Notes: a model not told the origin generated them from the sequence alone. A DNA stretch of 64,000 nucleotides from Neobacillus piezotolerans (GCF_003362805.1 NZ_QNQT01000001.1:744001-808000); one strand, 5' to 3'; shown: positions 1-8,896, counted from the stretch's first letter. Numbers and translations are program-made.

Positions 1-1
1 G

Positions 2-565
2 GAGCGGGCGGATTTGGTTGGGGAGTATATCGGCCATACCGCACAGAAGACACGTGACCTCGTCAAAAAAGCAATGGGCGGGATCCTGTTCATTGATGAA
101 GCCTACTCGCTCGGGAGGGGCGGGGAAAAGGATTTTGGGAAGGAAGCGATCGATACGCTTGTCAAGCATATGGAAGATAAGCAGCATGAATTCATTCTTA
201 TCCTCGCGGGCTATTCAAGGGAAATGGAGTACTTCCTGTCGCTAAATCCCGGCCTCCATTCCAGGTTTCCGCTCGTAATCGATTTTCCCGATTATAAAAT
301 CGACCAGCTCATGGACATTGCCGGGAGGATGGTAAAGGAAAGGGAATATTCGCTTAGCCACGAGGCGGAAAAGAAATTGAGGGAGCATTTGATCTGGATC
401 AGGTCGGTCCTGTCGCCAAACAGCTTTTCGAATGGCCGCTATATCCGAAACATCATCGAAAAATCGATCCGCGCCCAGGCAATGAGGCTCCTCATGCAAA
501 ACAGCTACGACCGTCATGACCTCATGACCATCCGAAGCAACGACCTTGTTTTCGAAGAAGATTAA
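2..565 (+). CDS. spoVK: Stage V sporulation protein K, AAA+ ATPase (5' truncated by window edge)
   Basis: The C-terminal 187 residues of an AAA+ ATPase are present; the Walker A part lies outside the window. Seen: Walker B 'GGILFIDEAYSL' near residue 25, a sensor-1 region 'ILILAGYS' near residue 65, and an arginine-finger-like 'NPGLHSRFP' shortly after. SpoVK (CbbX-like family) acts in the mother cell during spore maturation. The call rests on the motif spacing and on synteny: hflX, ynbB, glnR and glnA follow in the B. subtilis order. A rho-independent terminator follows the stop directly. Exact role in the spore is family knowledge, not visible here. Confidence 0.9.
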   Translation, partial: ERADLVGEYIGHTAQKTRDLVKKAMGGILFIDEAYSLGRGGEKDFGKEAIDTLVKHMEDKQHEFILILAGYSREMEYFLSLNPGLHSRFPLVIDFPDYKIDQLMDIAGRMVKEREYSLSHEAEKKLREHLIWIRSVLSPNSFSNGRYIRNIIEKSIRAQAMRLLMQNSYDRHDLMTIRSNDLVFEED

Positions 566-568
566 CTT

Positions 569-592
569 GACCCACTTAGGGGTCTTTTTTTT
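569..592 (+). terminator. Rho-independent terminator of spoVK
   Basis: GACCC stem at 569-573 pairs with GGGTC at 580-584 across a 6-nt loop, followed by eight T residues. It starts a few bases after the spoVK stop codon. Confidence 0.8.
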
Positions 593-732
593 GTGTAAAA
601 CCGTAAAAAAAGGGAATGACAATACTGTATCCTTTTTTGCAGATGATTGATTAGAGCAGAATCTTTGACAGCAAAAATGGAAATCGGCCATAATACCTGC
701 AAGGGTATAAAAATGATGAGGAGGCATTAAAA

Positions 733-966
733 ATGAACGAGATTACAGTTTACTCCACCAACACTTGACCGTACTGCACAATGATGAAAAACTTCCTTGA
801 GGCTCAAGGATTGGACTATAACGAAGTGAATGTACAAAACGACCGCGCCGCCGCGGAAAAACTGGTGAACGAAACCGGACAAATGGGCGTGCCGCAAACA
901 AAAGTCAACGGGCACTGGGTGCTTGGATTTGATCCTGAAACATTAATGCAATACGTGAAAGAATAA
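733..966 (+). CDS. Glutaredoxin-family protein with in-frame TGA (putative selenoprotein, UxxC)
   Basis: Reading from ATG 733 gives a 77-residue glutaredoxin: beta strand 'MNEITVYSTNT', then TGA at codon 12 (766-768), then 'PYCTMMKNFLEAQGL', with the glutaredoxin cis-proline motif 'GVPQ' around residue 54 and 'LGFDPE' near the end. The active site would be Sec12-Pro-Tyr-Cys15, where relatives have Cys-Pro-Tyr-Cys. The ribosome site AGGAGG at 719-724 sits 8 nt before ATG 733, so translation clearly starts upstream of the TGA. An internal ATG at 781 would give a protein lacking the active site and has no ribosome site. A hairpin at 794-810 fits a bacterial SECIS, and selC lies in this same window. 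Alternative: a nonsense mutation or sequencing error of a Cys codon. Expected role: cytosolic thiol (or selenol) oxidoreductase. Confidence 0.82.
794..810 (+). promoter_or_regulatory. Putative bacterial SECIS hairpin of the glutaredoxin gene
   Basis: A 7-bp perfect stem, TCCTTGA (794-800) with TCAAGGA (804-810), closes a 3-nt loop GGC (801-803). Thirty-two nucleotides separate the TGA (766-768) from the loop. Known bacterial SECIS elements are short stem-loops inside the coding sequence, with a G in the first two loop positions and the loop roughly 16-37 nt after the UGA. All three criteria are met. Binding by SelB is inference. Confidence 0.65.
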
Positions 967-988
967 AGAGGCCGCGGCCTCTTTTTTT
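967..988 (+). terminator. Rho-independent terminator of the glutaredoxin gene
   Basis: AGAGGCC at 967-973 pairs with GGCCTCT at 976-982 around a GC dinucleotide, followed by a T run. It begins directly after the TAA stop. A tight terminator here suggests a functional single-gene transcript rather than a decaying pseudogene. Confidence 0.85.
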
Positions 989-1068
989 ATGCCGGCCAGG
1001 AGGTCAGAGAACCCGGGAGGCGCCACTTCACGATGGATGAGTTACAACGTCCTGACAAAAAACCGGGG

Positions 1069-1864
1069 AATGTCATGAAAACTACATTTTCGTGACAGTC
1101 GAATGCAAAAAACCATCGGAATGTCACGCAACCCCCATTTGAGTGACATTCGAATGCAAAAATTCAATTGGAATGTCACGCAACCCCCACTTGAGTGACA
1201 TTCGAATGCAAAAATTCAATTGGAATGTCACGTAACCCCCACTTGAGTGACATTTGAACGCAAAAATCCAAATAAAATGTCACGCAACCCCCATTTGAGT
1301 GACATTCGAATACAAAAATCCAAATGAAATGTCACGCAACCCCCATTTGAGTGACAATCGAATGCAAAAATCCAAATAAAATGTCACGCAACCCCCATTT
1401 GAGTGACATTCGAATGCAAAAATCCAATTGAAATGTCACGCAACCCCCATTTGAGTGACATTCGAATGCAAAAATCCAATTGGAATGTCACGCAACCCCC
1501 ACTTGAGTGACATTCGAATGCAAAAATTCAATTGGAATGTCACGTAACCCCCACTTGAGTGACATTTGAACGCAAAAATCCAAATAAAATGTCACGCAAC
1601 CCCCATTTGAGTGACATTCGAATACAAAAATCCAAATGAAATGTCACGCAACCCCCATTTGAGTGACAATCGAATGCAAAAATCCAAATAAAATGTCACG
1701 CAACCCCCATTTGAGTGACATTCGAATGCAAAAAACCAATCGAAATGTCACGCAACCCCCATTTGAGTGACATTCATATTCAAAAATCCAAACGAAATGT
1801 CACGCAACCCCCATTTGAGTGACATTCGAATGCAAAAACCAATTGAAATGTCACTCAACACCAT
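1069..1864. repeat. 52-bp tandem repeat array, about 15 units, each a palindrome
   Basis: The unit is a near-perfect 52-nt repeat; the ATGTCAC landmark recurs at 1121, 1173, 1225, 1277 and so on to 1797, with the two end steps at 51 nt. Each unit holds AATGTCAC ... GTGACATT, an 8-bp inverted repeat around a 15-nt spacer rich in C (CAACCCCCATTTGA type). A block at about 1165-1423 is repeated almost unchanged at 1477-1735, a shift of 312 nt or six units, so the array grew by segmental duplication. No reading frame runs through it. Function unknown; it fills the gap between the glutaredoxin gene and hflX. Confidence 0.95.
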
Positions 1865-2018
1865 ATGATGAACATCCATTCAATTTCCAAAAACCTTATC
1901 CCTAGAGACTAGTAAAAACCCCTTTATGCATTCCCTCTCGCATACCAAGATAGAGAAATCGCCAAAGTTTTGTTATTATGGGGAAAAGAAAAAGATAATG
2001 GTGAAGGAAGTGTGGCGC

Positions 2019-3278
2019 ATGGAAGTAAAGATGGAAAAAGAAAAAGCTATCCTAGTCGGCTGCCAGACCACCGCAGATGATGACCTGCGTTTTCAATATT
2101 CGATGGAAGAGCTTGTATCTCTTACCGAAACTGCGAAAGGGGAAGTGCTCATTTCAGTTGTCCAAAAGCGCGAGCGGATTCACCCCGCAACCTATATTGG
2201 AAAAGGAAAAGTGGAGGAGCTGAAGGGGCTTGTCGGGCAGCTTGAAGCTGATATTGTCATTTTCAATGATGAGCTTTCTCCAAGCCAGAAGCGGAACCTT
2301 GGCCCGGCACTCGATGCCAGGATAATCGATAGGACTCAGTTGATTCTTGATATCTTCGCCCAGAGGGCCCGTTCTAAAGAAGGGAAGCTGCAGGTTGAGC
2401 TCGCCCAATTGCAATACATACTGCCAAGGCTCGCCGGCCAGGGGACGGAGCTCTCCAGGCTTGGGGGCGGAATCGGCACAAGGGGTCCCGGTGAAACAAA
2501 GCTTGAATCGGACCGGAGGCATATCCGCAGGAGAATCGATGAAATCAAGCAGCAGCTTGCAATCATCGTCCAGCACAGGGATAGGTACCGGGAACGCCGG
2601 AAAAAGAACAAAGCATTCCAAATCGCGATTGCCGGCTATACGAATGCCGGGAAATCTACATTGTTCAACAGGCTGTCGGAAGCGGACTCTTACGAGGAAA
2701 ATCAGCTTTTCGCGACACTGGACCCAATGACGAGGAAAATGATTTTGCCAAGCGGCTTTATTTGCCTGATTACCGATACGGTTGGCTTCATCCAGGATTT
2801 GCCGACCTCCCTGATCGCGGCTTTCCGTTCCACGCTTGAAGAAGTGAGGGAAGCCGATTTGATCCTCCATGTTGTGGATATGTCGAACCCGGATTATTTC
2901 CACCATGAAAAAACTGTCAATAGGCTGCTTGAAGAGCTTGATGTGAAAGACATCCCGCAGCTGACGGTCTACAACAAGCGAGACATCCAGCATCCGGATT
3001 TTGTTCCGACAGCTGATACTCCGACAGCGTTCATATCGGCTTTTGACAAAGAGGACCGCGACGCATTGAAAAAGAAAATCGAAGAAACTGCCATCGCGAT
3101 GATGGAGCCTTATAATGTCCTCGTACCCGCGAATGAAGGAAAGCTGTTATCCATGCTGAAAAATGAAACGGTCCTTAGGGAGCTATCTTTTCAGGAAAAT
3201 GAACAGGTGTATAGTTGCAAAGGCTATACACTTAGGGACCACCAGGTTGCGGGGCAACTGCAAAAATTCACAGTATAG
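2019..3278 (+). CDS. hflX: Ribosome-associated GTPase HflX
   Basis: A 419-residue protein with the HflX N-terminal domain (residues about 1-190, including the glycine-rich '[15 protein letters not shown]'), followed by the GTPase domain: P-loop 'GYTNAGKST' near residue 206, 'DTVGF' near 255, 'NKRD' near 318. HflX binds the 50S subunit and rescues or splits stalled ribosomes. The ATG at 2019 is preferred because AAGGAAG at 2004-2010 precedes it by 8 nt; an upstream in-frame start at 1926 would add residues unlike HflX. Corresponds to B. subtilis ynbA, in the conserved position before ynbB. Confidence 0.93.
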   Translation: MEVKMEKEKAILVGCQTTADDDLRFQYSMEELVSLTETAKGEVLISVVQKRERIHPATYIGKGKVEELKGLVGQLEADIVIFNDELSPSQKRNLGPALDARIIDRTQLILDIFAQRARSKEGKLQVELAQLQYILPRLAGQGTELSRLGGGIGTRGPGETKLESDRRHIRRRIDEIKQQLAIIVQHRDRYRERRKKNKAFQIAIAGYTNAGKSTLFNRLSEADSYEENQLFATLDPMTRKMILPSGFICLITDTVGFIQDLPTSLIAAFRSTLEEVREADLILHVVDMSNPDYFHHEKTVNRLLEELDVKDIPQLTVYNKRDIQHPDFVPTADTPTAFISAFDKEDRDALKKKIEETAIAMMEPYNVLVPANEGKLLSMLKNETVLRELSFQENEQVYSCKGYTLRDHQVAGQLQKFTV

Positions 3279-3289
3279 ATTGGAGCAAC

Positions 3290-4555
3290 ATGATGTTTAA
3301 GCAATTGAAGAACGGTGAACAACTAAGCCTGGCCGCGCGGGAGGTGGAAAATCAAATCGCCCCTATTCACAGGGCAATCGATGAAACGATCGAAGCGAAT
3401 CAATTCAGGGTGCTGCAAAGCTTTCAAAAGCACAAGGTGAGCGATTCGCATTTTATTCCTAGCACCGGCTACGGGTATGACGATACGGGAAGGGATGTGC
3501 TCGCAAGCATCTATGCTGAGGTGTTCGGAGCGGAATCAGGGCTTGTGCGCCCGCAGATCATTTCAGGCACCCATGCCATCTCCATTGCCCTGTTCGGGAT
3601 TTTAAGGCCGGGGGACGAGCTTCTTTACATAACCGGAAAACCGTACGATACACTCGAGGAAATTGTCGGTATCCGTGGAACTGGGAACGGGTCGCTAAAG
3701 GAATTCGGGATATCGTACAATAGCGTTTCATTGACGGAAGAAGGCGGCATCGACTGGGGTGGTGTCGCCGCATCGATTAATCCGAATACGAAAATGATCG
3801 GTATCCAGCGGTCCAAGGGATATGCGACCAGGCCATCCTTTACAGTTGCCGAAATTGGCGAAATGATCAGGATTGTAAAAGAAATCAAGCCGGACGTTGT
3901 TGTCTTTGTCGATAACTGCTATGGCGAGTTTGTTGAATTGGAAGAGCCATGCCACGCAGGCGCCGACTTGATGGCTGGCTCCCTCATAAAAAACCCAGGG
4001 GGCGGAATTGCCAAAACAGGCGGCTATATCGTTGGCAAGCAGGAATATGTCGACGCATGCTCATACCGGATGACATCACCGGGAATCGGGGCCGAAGCTG
4101 GCGCCTCGCTTTACAGCCTCCAGGAAATGTACCAGGGATTTTTCCTCGCTCCGCATGTTGTGGGCCAGGCGCTGAAAGGCGCTGTTTTTACGGCGGCGAT
4201 GCTTGAACGGTTCGGGATGAAATCCTTTCCGAGATGGGACGAAAAAAGGACAGATCTCATCCAGGCTGTCGAATTCAACGACCGCCAGAAGATGGTTTCG
4301 TTCTGCCAGGCAATCCAGTTTGCCTCCCCGGTGAACTCGTATGTAACGGCATATCCCGCGTATATGCCTGGATACGAAGATGACGTCATCATGGCGGCGG
4401 GCACATTTATCCAGGGAGCGAGCATCGAGCTTACCGCCGATGGGCCGCTGCGTCCCCCTTATGCCGCATACGTACAAGGCGGGCTAACGTATTCCCATGT
4501 GAAAATCGCAATCTGCCTCGCGCTTGACCGACTCATTGAAGAAGGATTGGTATAG
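3290..4555 (+). CDS. ynbB: YnbB, PLP-dependent methionine gamma-lyase-like protein (aluminium resistance family)
   Basis: The 421-residue sequence matches the YnbB/Alr family of fold-type I PLP enzymes: 'SGTHAISIALFGILRPGDELL' type cofactor-phosphate region near residue 95, and the likely PLP lysine in 'GSLIKNPGGGIAKTGG' near residue 233. These proteins resemble cystathionine beta-lyase and methionine gamma-lyase, and the true substrate is not established. It starts 11 nt after hflX and is probably cotranscribed with it. A strong terminator follows. In B. subtilis glnR comes next; here 7.4 kb of other genes intervene. Confidence 0.9.
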   Translation: MMFKQLKNGEQLSLAAREVENQIAPIHRAIDETIEANQFRVLQSFQKHKVSDSHFIPSTGYGYDDTGRDVLASIYAEVFGAESGLVRPQIISGTHAISIALFGILRPGDELLYITGKPYDTLEEIVGIRGTGNGSLKEFGISYNSVSLTEEGGIDWGGVAASINPNTKMIGIQRSKGYATRPSFTVAEIGEMIRIVKEIKPDVVVFVDNCYGEFVELEEPCHAGADLMAGSLIKNPGGGIAKTGGYIVGKQEYVDACSYRMTSPGIGAEAGASLYSLQEMYQGFFLAPHVVGQALKGAVFTAAMLERFGMKSFPRWDEKRTDLIQAVEFNDRQKMVSFCQAIQFASPVNSYVTAYPAYMPGYEDDVIMAAGTFIQGASIELTADGPLRPPYAAYVQGGLTYSHVKIAICLALDRLIEEGLV

Positions 4556-4609
4556 AAAATTCTCTTTGTTTCGGTTTTCGAGTACAAAAACTTAATTTGC
4601 ACACAAATG

Positions 4610-4648
4610 AGCAGTCCAATTCGCAACTGAATTGGACTGCTATTTTTT
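4610..4648 (+). terminator. Rho-independent terminator after ynbB
   Basis: A 13-bp perfect stem, AGCAGTCCAATTC (4610-4622) with its complement at 4629-4641, around a 6-nt loop and followed by TATTTTTTG. Confidence 0.85.
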
Positions 4649-4872
4649 GTATATATATTAAGGTTTTCTGTGCATTTAACGATGTTTTAGCTCTAAAATT
4701 CACCTCCCTTCAAGCAAGCTTAGAAATTAGCCAATTGTTAATGATTGGAAGATTTCGATAGATATTACAAAAAATGTCGAATAGAAGTATAATAGGTTTA
4801 TGGAAAAATTGTTGGTTTGTGGATTCAAAGTCGCATTTTACTAAATATATGGTTGAAAATGGAGGGTAATGT
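4649..4872. other. Intergenic, AT-rich
   Basis: Nothing beyond possible promoter sequence for the next gene was found; a TATAAT-like hexamer occurs near 4786-4791 without a convincing -35 partner. Confidence 0.4.
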
Positions 4873-5613
4873 ATGAAGGAAGAAGGCAAAATTTCAAAAA
4901 GTGATTTGGATTATATTGCTAATCAGCTTAAGCAAACTCAAAATGAAACAGCTGCCACTATAGCACTGCAACCAGCTAGAGCTGTTCAACGGCAGCAAAA
5001 AGTACAATCGGTGAGATCTTCGGTTTTGCCAAGTTTAATAGGGATTGCCGTTAGTCTAGTCATTTTATTAGCAGGGTATGCTTATTTACAAAAAGAAGAA
5101 ACATTAAAAAGTGCAACTGTCATTAAGAGGATTGAAAAATTAGCTACATTGGCAACAGCAAGAGCACATATGGAAACAACCTTATCTGATAAAGATAATA
5201 AATTATTTGGCAAAGACATTCCTTTTGGTTTAGATATTCCCGGGTCAAAAAGGACGTTATTTATGGTCGTTCCTGGAGAAGTGACTGCAGGTGTTGACTT
5301 AAAGAATTTGACTAAAAAGGACATTGCTTTGGATACCAAAAAGAAGACGATCCATATCACCTTGCCGCCTGCCACCTTTGTCCAAGCTCCATCTATCGAC
5401 TCAAAGAACATTTTAAAGTTTTCTGATGAAGGCTTGTTTCGCAGTGAACCAAATTGGGATGAAGGGTTCAAACTAGAAGATATTGCTAAACAAAAAATGG
5501 AAAAGGAAGCCAGGCAGAATGGTCTTTTGACAGAAGCTGAAATGAATGCCAGACTTGCCCTCCAAGATATTTTTGAAATCCAAGGTTATTCCGTAACGGT
5601 TACTTTCAAATAA
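4873..5613 (+). CDS. DUF4230-domain membrane-anchored protein
   Basis: 246 residues. A soluble N-terminal 50 residues is followed by one transmembrane helix (about 54-73, 'LPSLIGIAVSLVILLAGYAYL') and an extracytoplasmic domain that resembles DUF4230: 'RIEKLATLATARAHMETTL' start, a central 'ALDTKKKTIHITLPPA' segment, and a C-terminal helix rich in Lys/Glu before 'GYSVTVTF'. Function unknown. GGAGGG lies 8-9 nt before the ATG. First gene of the AT-rich insertion between ynbB and glnR; base composition is clearly lower in GC than hflX/ynbB. Confidence 0.7.
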   Translation: MKEEGKISKSDLDYIANQLKQTQNETAATIALQPARAVQRQQKVQSVRSSVLPSLIGIAVSLVILLAGYAYLQKEETLKSATVIKRIEKLATLATARAHMETTLSDKDNKLFGKDIPFGLDIPGSKRTLFMVVPGEVTAGVDLKNLTKKDIALDTKKKTIHITLPPATFVQAPSIDSKNILKFSDEGLFRSEPNWDEGFKLEDIAKQKMEKEARQNGLLTEAEMNARLALQDIFEIQGYSVTVTFK

Positions 5614-6006
5614 TTGGATGCAGCTAGGGGAAAGAGTTCAAAATGGATTGCTGCGGCGGTCTTTTTTGCTTATTGTTAGAAGGTGGCAGTTTAGTTGACC
5701 AACACTTGTGCACTTTTTACAACGGGGTGTTTAAGGTGCTAAGAGGCTTGAAAAGAGAAATATGTAAACAAGAAGTCATGAGTTAGCTAATTGAAGCCTG
5801 TCCGGGAATGGAAAAACGGAGTACTTATGAGATCCAAAAAATAATAATATGTAGGGACGTATAATGCTCATTCCTTTTCTAAAAGAAGGTTGTAAAAAAT
5901 ATACTTCAACAAAATGGTAGCGGTTATCCTGGAAGGATTTCCGCTTTTTTTGTAGAAGTCCTTATTCAACAAACGGTGCAGTTTAAAAAATAAGGAGGGA
6001 AATAAA
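5614..6006. other. Intergenic with a dispersed repeat copy
   Basis: No gene seen. The stretch at 5908-5975 is a copy of the repeat family described separately; its first half, around 5919-5952, forms a terminator-like hairpin ending in seven T residues. Confidence 0.5.
5908..5975. repeat. Dispersed intergenic repeat, copy 1
   Basis: Hairpin (GCGGTTATCCT ... AGGATTTCCGC), T run, then CTTATTCAACAAACGGTGCA. The last part recurs with small changes near 6395, 8845 and 9760. Confidence 0.6.
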
Positions 6007-6288
6007 ATGAATGCTATTTTTCGTTGGATCGTTTTTATTTTTCTTGCTTTCATTACCGTTTTGATGGTCAATAAAGGATTAGATTTATGGTCTCTTGGTA
6101 CAAATGTGGATGGTGATGGCATTGGAGTATACTTTTTAGGATTAGAAATAAATGACCGAGTGCCAGAAGCAAATATTCCTAGCTATGCAATTGGTTTTTT
6201 TGTTGCAAGTTTTATTAATTTGTTGATTGCCCTTGCACTAGTGGTAAAAACTTTTTTGAAGTTTAGAGGTAACACAACAGCAAGTTAA
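6007..6288 (+). CDS. Hypothetical small membrane protein, two transmembrane helices
   Basis: 93 residues with helices at about 5-22 ('IFRWIVFIFLAFITVLMV') and 60-80 ('AIGFFVASFINLLIALALV'), joined by an extracellular stretch containing 'WSLGTNVDGDGIGVYFLG'. AAGGAGGG lies 8 nt before the ATG, so expression is likely. I do not recognise the family. It stands between two copies of the dispersed repeat. Confidence 0.65.
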   Translation: MNAIFRWIVFIFLAFITVLMVNKGLDLWSLGTNVDGDGIGVYFLGLEINDRVPEANIPSYAIGFFVASFINLLIALALVVKTFLKFRGNTTAS

Positions 6289-6356
6289 GTGGTTGAATAT
6301 ACAACTAACTGGTACGAGTGCGGCCGAGCCTTGGTCGCTCCCTTCTATTCGACTGA

Positions 6357-6415
6357 TCCAGGGAGGATTAACCGCCCTTTTTGCTGAAATCCTTATTGAA
6401 CAAACGGTCGGCATT
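6357..6415. repeat. Dispersed intergenic repeat, copy 2
   Basis: GGAGGATTAACCGCCCTTTTTG followed by CCTTATTGAACAAACGGTCG; same layout as copy 1. Confidence 0.6.
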
Positions 6416-6491
6416 CCTGTAATAAGGATAAAATAAAAATGGCTGTAATTCACCTTATGGAATATAATGTAAGGGAGAGGGGTGTTTTTAT

Positions 6492-6671
6492 TTGGCTGTA
6501 ATTTGGTTTTTTATTATTCTAATTCTCGGCATTTTGGGATTTGCATTAATAATCGACTTGAAACGAAAGAAAAACAATAATAACCCTCATATTCCAACCA
6601 ATCCAAACGCTAAGCCAGGGGATAGTTCAAATTATATAATGGGCGATTATAAAGACACCGGAGGATTTTAA
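6492..6671 (+). CDS. Small single-pass membrane protein (59 aa)
   Basis: TTG start with ribosome site GGGAGAGGGG ending 8 nt upstream. The N-terminus 'MAVIWFFIILILGILGFALII' is a membrane helix, then a Lys/Asn/Pro-rich tail ending 'MGDYKDTGGF'. No family recognised. The helix-plus-polar-tail layout and the good ribosome site support a real gene. Confidence 0.55.
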   Translation: MAVIWFFIILILGILGFALIIDLKRKKNNNNPHIPTNPNAKPGDSSNYIMGDYKDTGGF

Positions 6672-6823
6672 TAATCCTTTGTAACTACCTAAAGTGATTC
6701 TTCAATAGTGGAGGATCGCTTTCTTTTTGAAGTAACGTGAAGGTTAGTTCAATGAATCGGAAGGAGAAAGGGATATAAAAAGGGAATTACTTGATATACC
6801 ATTCTAAATAGGAGAGATATTTT

Positions 6824-7198
6824 ATGAGTAAATCATTTATTGAAGCAGTACATTATATTAGAATTCCCGTAAAAGATTTAGAGCAGTCTGCACAATGGTA
6901 TAGAGATATATTAGGGCTTCAATTATTAACCATTACTGAGGATCCATTTGCCATTATAAAAGTTAATGATGGCCCTTTTTTACTTATCCTAGTACCTACT
7001 GATGATGATACATTTGCACATTTTACAATTGGTAATGTCCCAGCGTTTAGCATTGGTTTTACCAGTCCAGAATTATCTAAATTTCATACACACCTTATTG
7101 AAAATGGTGTTAAGGTTGAGAATATAAAAGAGGATAATGGACATGCCTATTTCCACTTTTTTGATTTAAATGGTAATAAACTTCAAGTGCACTGGTAA
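6824..7198 (+). CDS. VOC (glyoxalase/bleomycin-resistance fold) family protein
   Basis: 124 residues with the VOC pattern: 'AVHYIRIPVKDLEQSAQWYRDILGL' at the start and 'FHFFDLNGNKLQVHW' at the end, giving two beta-alpha-beta-beta-beta modules. Possible metal-binding His and Glu positions occur (His near 10, terminal 'LQVHW'), though the usual final Glu is replaced by His. Substrate cannot be inferred. GGAGAG sits 9 nt before the ATG. Confidence 0.8.
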   Translation: MSKSFIEAVHYIRIPVKDLEQSAQWYRDILGLQLLTITEDPFAIIKVNDGPFLLILVPTDDDTFAHFTIGNVPAFSIGFTSPELSKFHTHLIENGVKVENIKEDNGHAYFHFFDLNGNKLQVHW

Positions 7199-7245
7199 GA
7201 AAAGTATATATAAATGTAATTTAATAAGTCTTACTTAAAAATCGG

Positions 7246-7273
7246 CATTCTTTTTTCAAGGAATGCTTTTTTC
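7246..7273 (+). terminator. Rho-independent terminator after the VOC gene
   Basis: GCATTC (7246-7251) pairs with GAATGC (7262-7267), followed by six T residues. Confidence 0.6.
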
Positions 7274-7373
7274 TTGTTGAAATAAATCGGCAGTAATTTT
7301 CAAAAAGAATACTGCGATATTCTTCATGCTAATACGTCTAATAATCACCAGAGTGTTTTTTGGAGGTGGTCTT

Positions 7374-7796
7374 ATGAGGAAATATTTTTTTCTAATTTTA
7401 TTGTTGGGCAATCTATTTATGCTGTCTGCTTGTGCTGGTAAGGAAACACAAACAACTGGTACGAAAACACAAACATTAGAAGAATTTTATATGGCTGAAA
7501 AAGTTGAAAATGTAGATAAAATAATTATTCAAGATGGTACAACTGGAAACTCAGAATCTATAACTGAGCAGGAGCAAATAAATGAATTTCTTTCTCTAAT
7601 AAAAAATATCGAATTTACTCAAGAAGACAATCAAGAAAAACGTAAAGGATGGCGGTATGGTATTAGTCTTTTTGATGGTAAAAAAGAATTTAAATTTACA
7701 TTAAGTAAAATTGATAACATTTATTACCAGTCGGTCCCAGATATATATCCGATTGTAGATGACTACTACAAAAAGCTTAGCGTTAGCAAAAAATAG
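7374..7796 (+). CDS. Hypothetical lipoprotein
   Basis: 140 residues. Lipoprotein signal 'MRKYFFLILLLGNLFMLSACAG' with lipobox LSAC (modified Cys near residue 20). The mature part is polar and ends 'PIVDDYYKKLSVSKK'. The central 'ESITEQEQINEFLSLIKN' pattern is common in small Bacillus lipoproteins of unknown function. GGAGGTGG lies 6 nt before ATG 7374, which decides this start over an earlier in-frame one at 7326. Confidence 0.7.
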   Translation: MRKYFFLILLLGNLFMLSACAGKETQTTGTKTQTLEEFYMAEKVENVDKIIIQDGTTGNSESITEQEQINEFLSLIKNIEFTQEDNQEKRKGWRYGISLFDGKKEFKFTLSKIDNIYYQSVPDIYPIVDDYYKKLSVSKK

Positions 7797-7973
7797 ATTT
7801 CGAACAACAAAAGAGGGGTTGTTAGTCTGTAATTAATCTTCAGCTCTGTTTGTTGAATTCCTTTTTGTTCTAAAGGGAGGTAAGTGTAAGAACGTATAAA
7901 TTTAAATTGATAGAATACCAACCGATATATGCAACTTATTTTTGAGATAAGAGCCTAATAACTAGGGGGTGTT

Positions 7974-8690
7974 ATGATGACTATTTTTAAGAATATGATA
8001 TTAATTTCAATATTCGCTTTGCTGCTATCTTCTTGCAGTAACTTCACTTCTCTTAAAGGGTGTCCTGATGCAGAAATTGAATGGGTGGATATGTTGATGA
8101 TTGATGATATAAAATACGAGCATCATTTTCCAGAGCCAGCGGATGAAAATCTTCCTATAACGATTGAAAAAGGTAGAGAACTTGGTAAAGTGACATATAA
8201 AATGGCGGACAATGCATGTAGTAATCACAAGATGCAAAATGGTGATGCGGCATATTTAAAAGAAGGAACAACCATTTATGAAATAAAAGGATATCCAACT
8301 TCCTTGATTGTTGCTGCAAATGATGTTGTATATGTAGCCAACACAAATAAAAAGGCGAAAACTGCAGGAGAACTTTACCCTATGGATAAGTTGGTGAAGA
8401 ACATCTATATTGAAAGTACCGATGATGGAAAAAGAATGCATACTTTCTCACAGTCTTCCAAGGATAAGTTCCTAACCGAATTTTATGAGTTAAAATTAGA
8501 AGATGTACAGTCATTGATTGATGTAGGCAAGTTAGAAGGCAATCGTATATTTTTGGAGATTGAACTTAATAATGGCGTTTCATTTAGGCAACTTTATTGG
8601 GGCGATTCTAATACATTCCATAATGGAGCAATTGGAAACGATGAAATAAAGGAAGTTATTAACCATGAAGTATCAAATCTAAAGAAGTAA
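7974..8690 (+). CDS. Hypothetical lipoprotein (238 aa)
   Basis: Signal 'MMTIFKNMILISIFALLLSSCS' with lipobox LSSC. The mature protein has no domain I recognise; segments include 'IEWVDMLMIDDIKYEHHFPEP' and 'EGTTIYEIKGYPTSLIVAA'. Similar proteins occur in Bacillus as single genes of unknown function. GGGGGTG lies 6 nt upstream; ATG 7974 or 7977 are both possible starts. Membrane-anchored on the outer face. Confidence 0.65.
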   Translation: MMTIFKNMILISIFALLLSSCSNFTSLKGCPDAEIEWVDMLMIDDIKYEHHFPEPADENLPITIEKGRELGKVTYKMADNACSNHKMQNGDAAYLKEGTTIYEIKGYPTSLIVAANDVVYVANTNKKAKTAGELYPMDKLVKNIYIESTDDGKRMHTFSQSSKDKFLTEFYELKLEDVQSLIDVGKLEGNRIFLEIELNNGVSFRQLYWGDSNTFHNGAIGNDEIKEVINHEVSNLKK

Positions 8691-8797
8691 TAAAAATTGC
8701 TACTATCACAAGTTGAAGAAGTTGCTATTTATCATATCGAGCTAGCAGAAGTGGTTGTTCAACTAGACAGTCGCTTCCTATTGCTTACTGTAACAGG

Positions 8798-8863
8798 TGT
8801 GTTAAACCATGAAGGAATAGCCGCCTTTTTGTTGAATTTCTTTATTAAGCAAACGGAGCAGGT
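8798..8863. repeat. Dispersed intergenic repeat, copy 3
   Basis: GTTAAACCATGAAGGAATAGC with CGCCTTTTTG, then TTCTTTATTAAGCAAACGGAG. Same order of parts as copies 1 and 2, more diverged. Confidence 0.55.
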
Positions 8864-8896
8864 TTATTTAAGTTCAACTATATTGAGAGGTATCAA

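Noticed and set aside
781-966. A 61-residue protein starting at ATG 781
   Set aside because: It has no ribosome site and starts after the active-site motif of the glutaredoxin; ATG 733 with AGGAGG is the real start.
1069-1864. CRISPR array
   Set aside because: The whole 52-nt unit is repeated, with no unique spacers and no cas genes near; period and internal palindromes are those of a simple tandem array.
2154-2993. Long minus-strand frame opposite hflX
   Set aside because: It is a shadow of the hflX coding frame with no ribosome site or recognisable protein. Similar shadows opposite ftsZ2, glnA, tkt and the ABC genes were also dropped.
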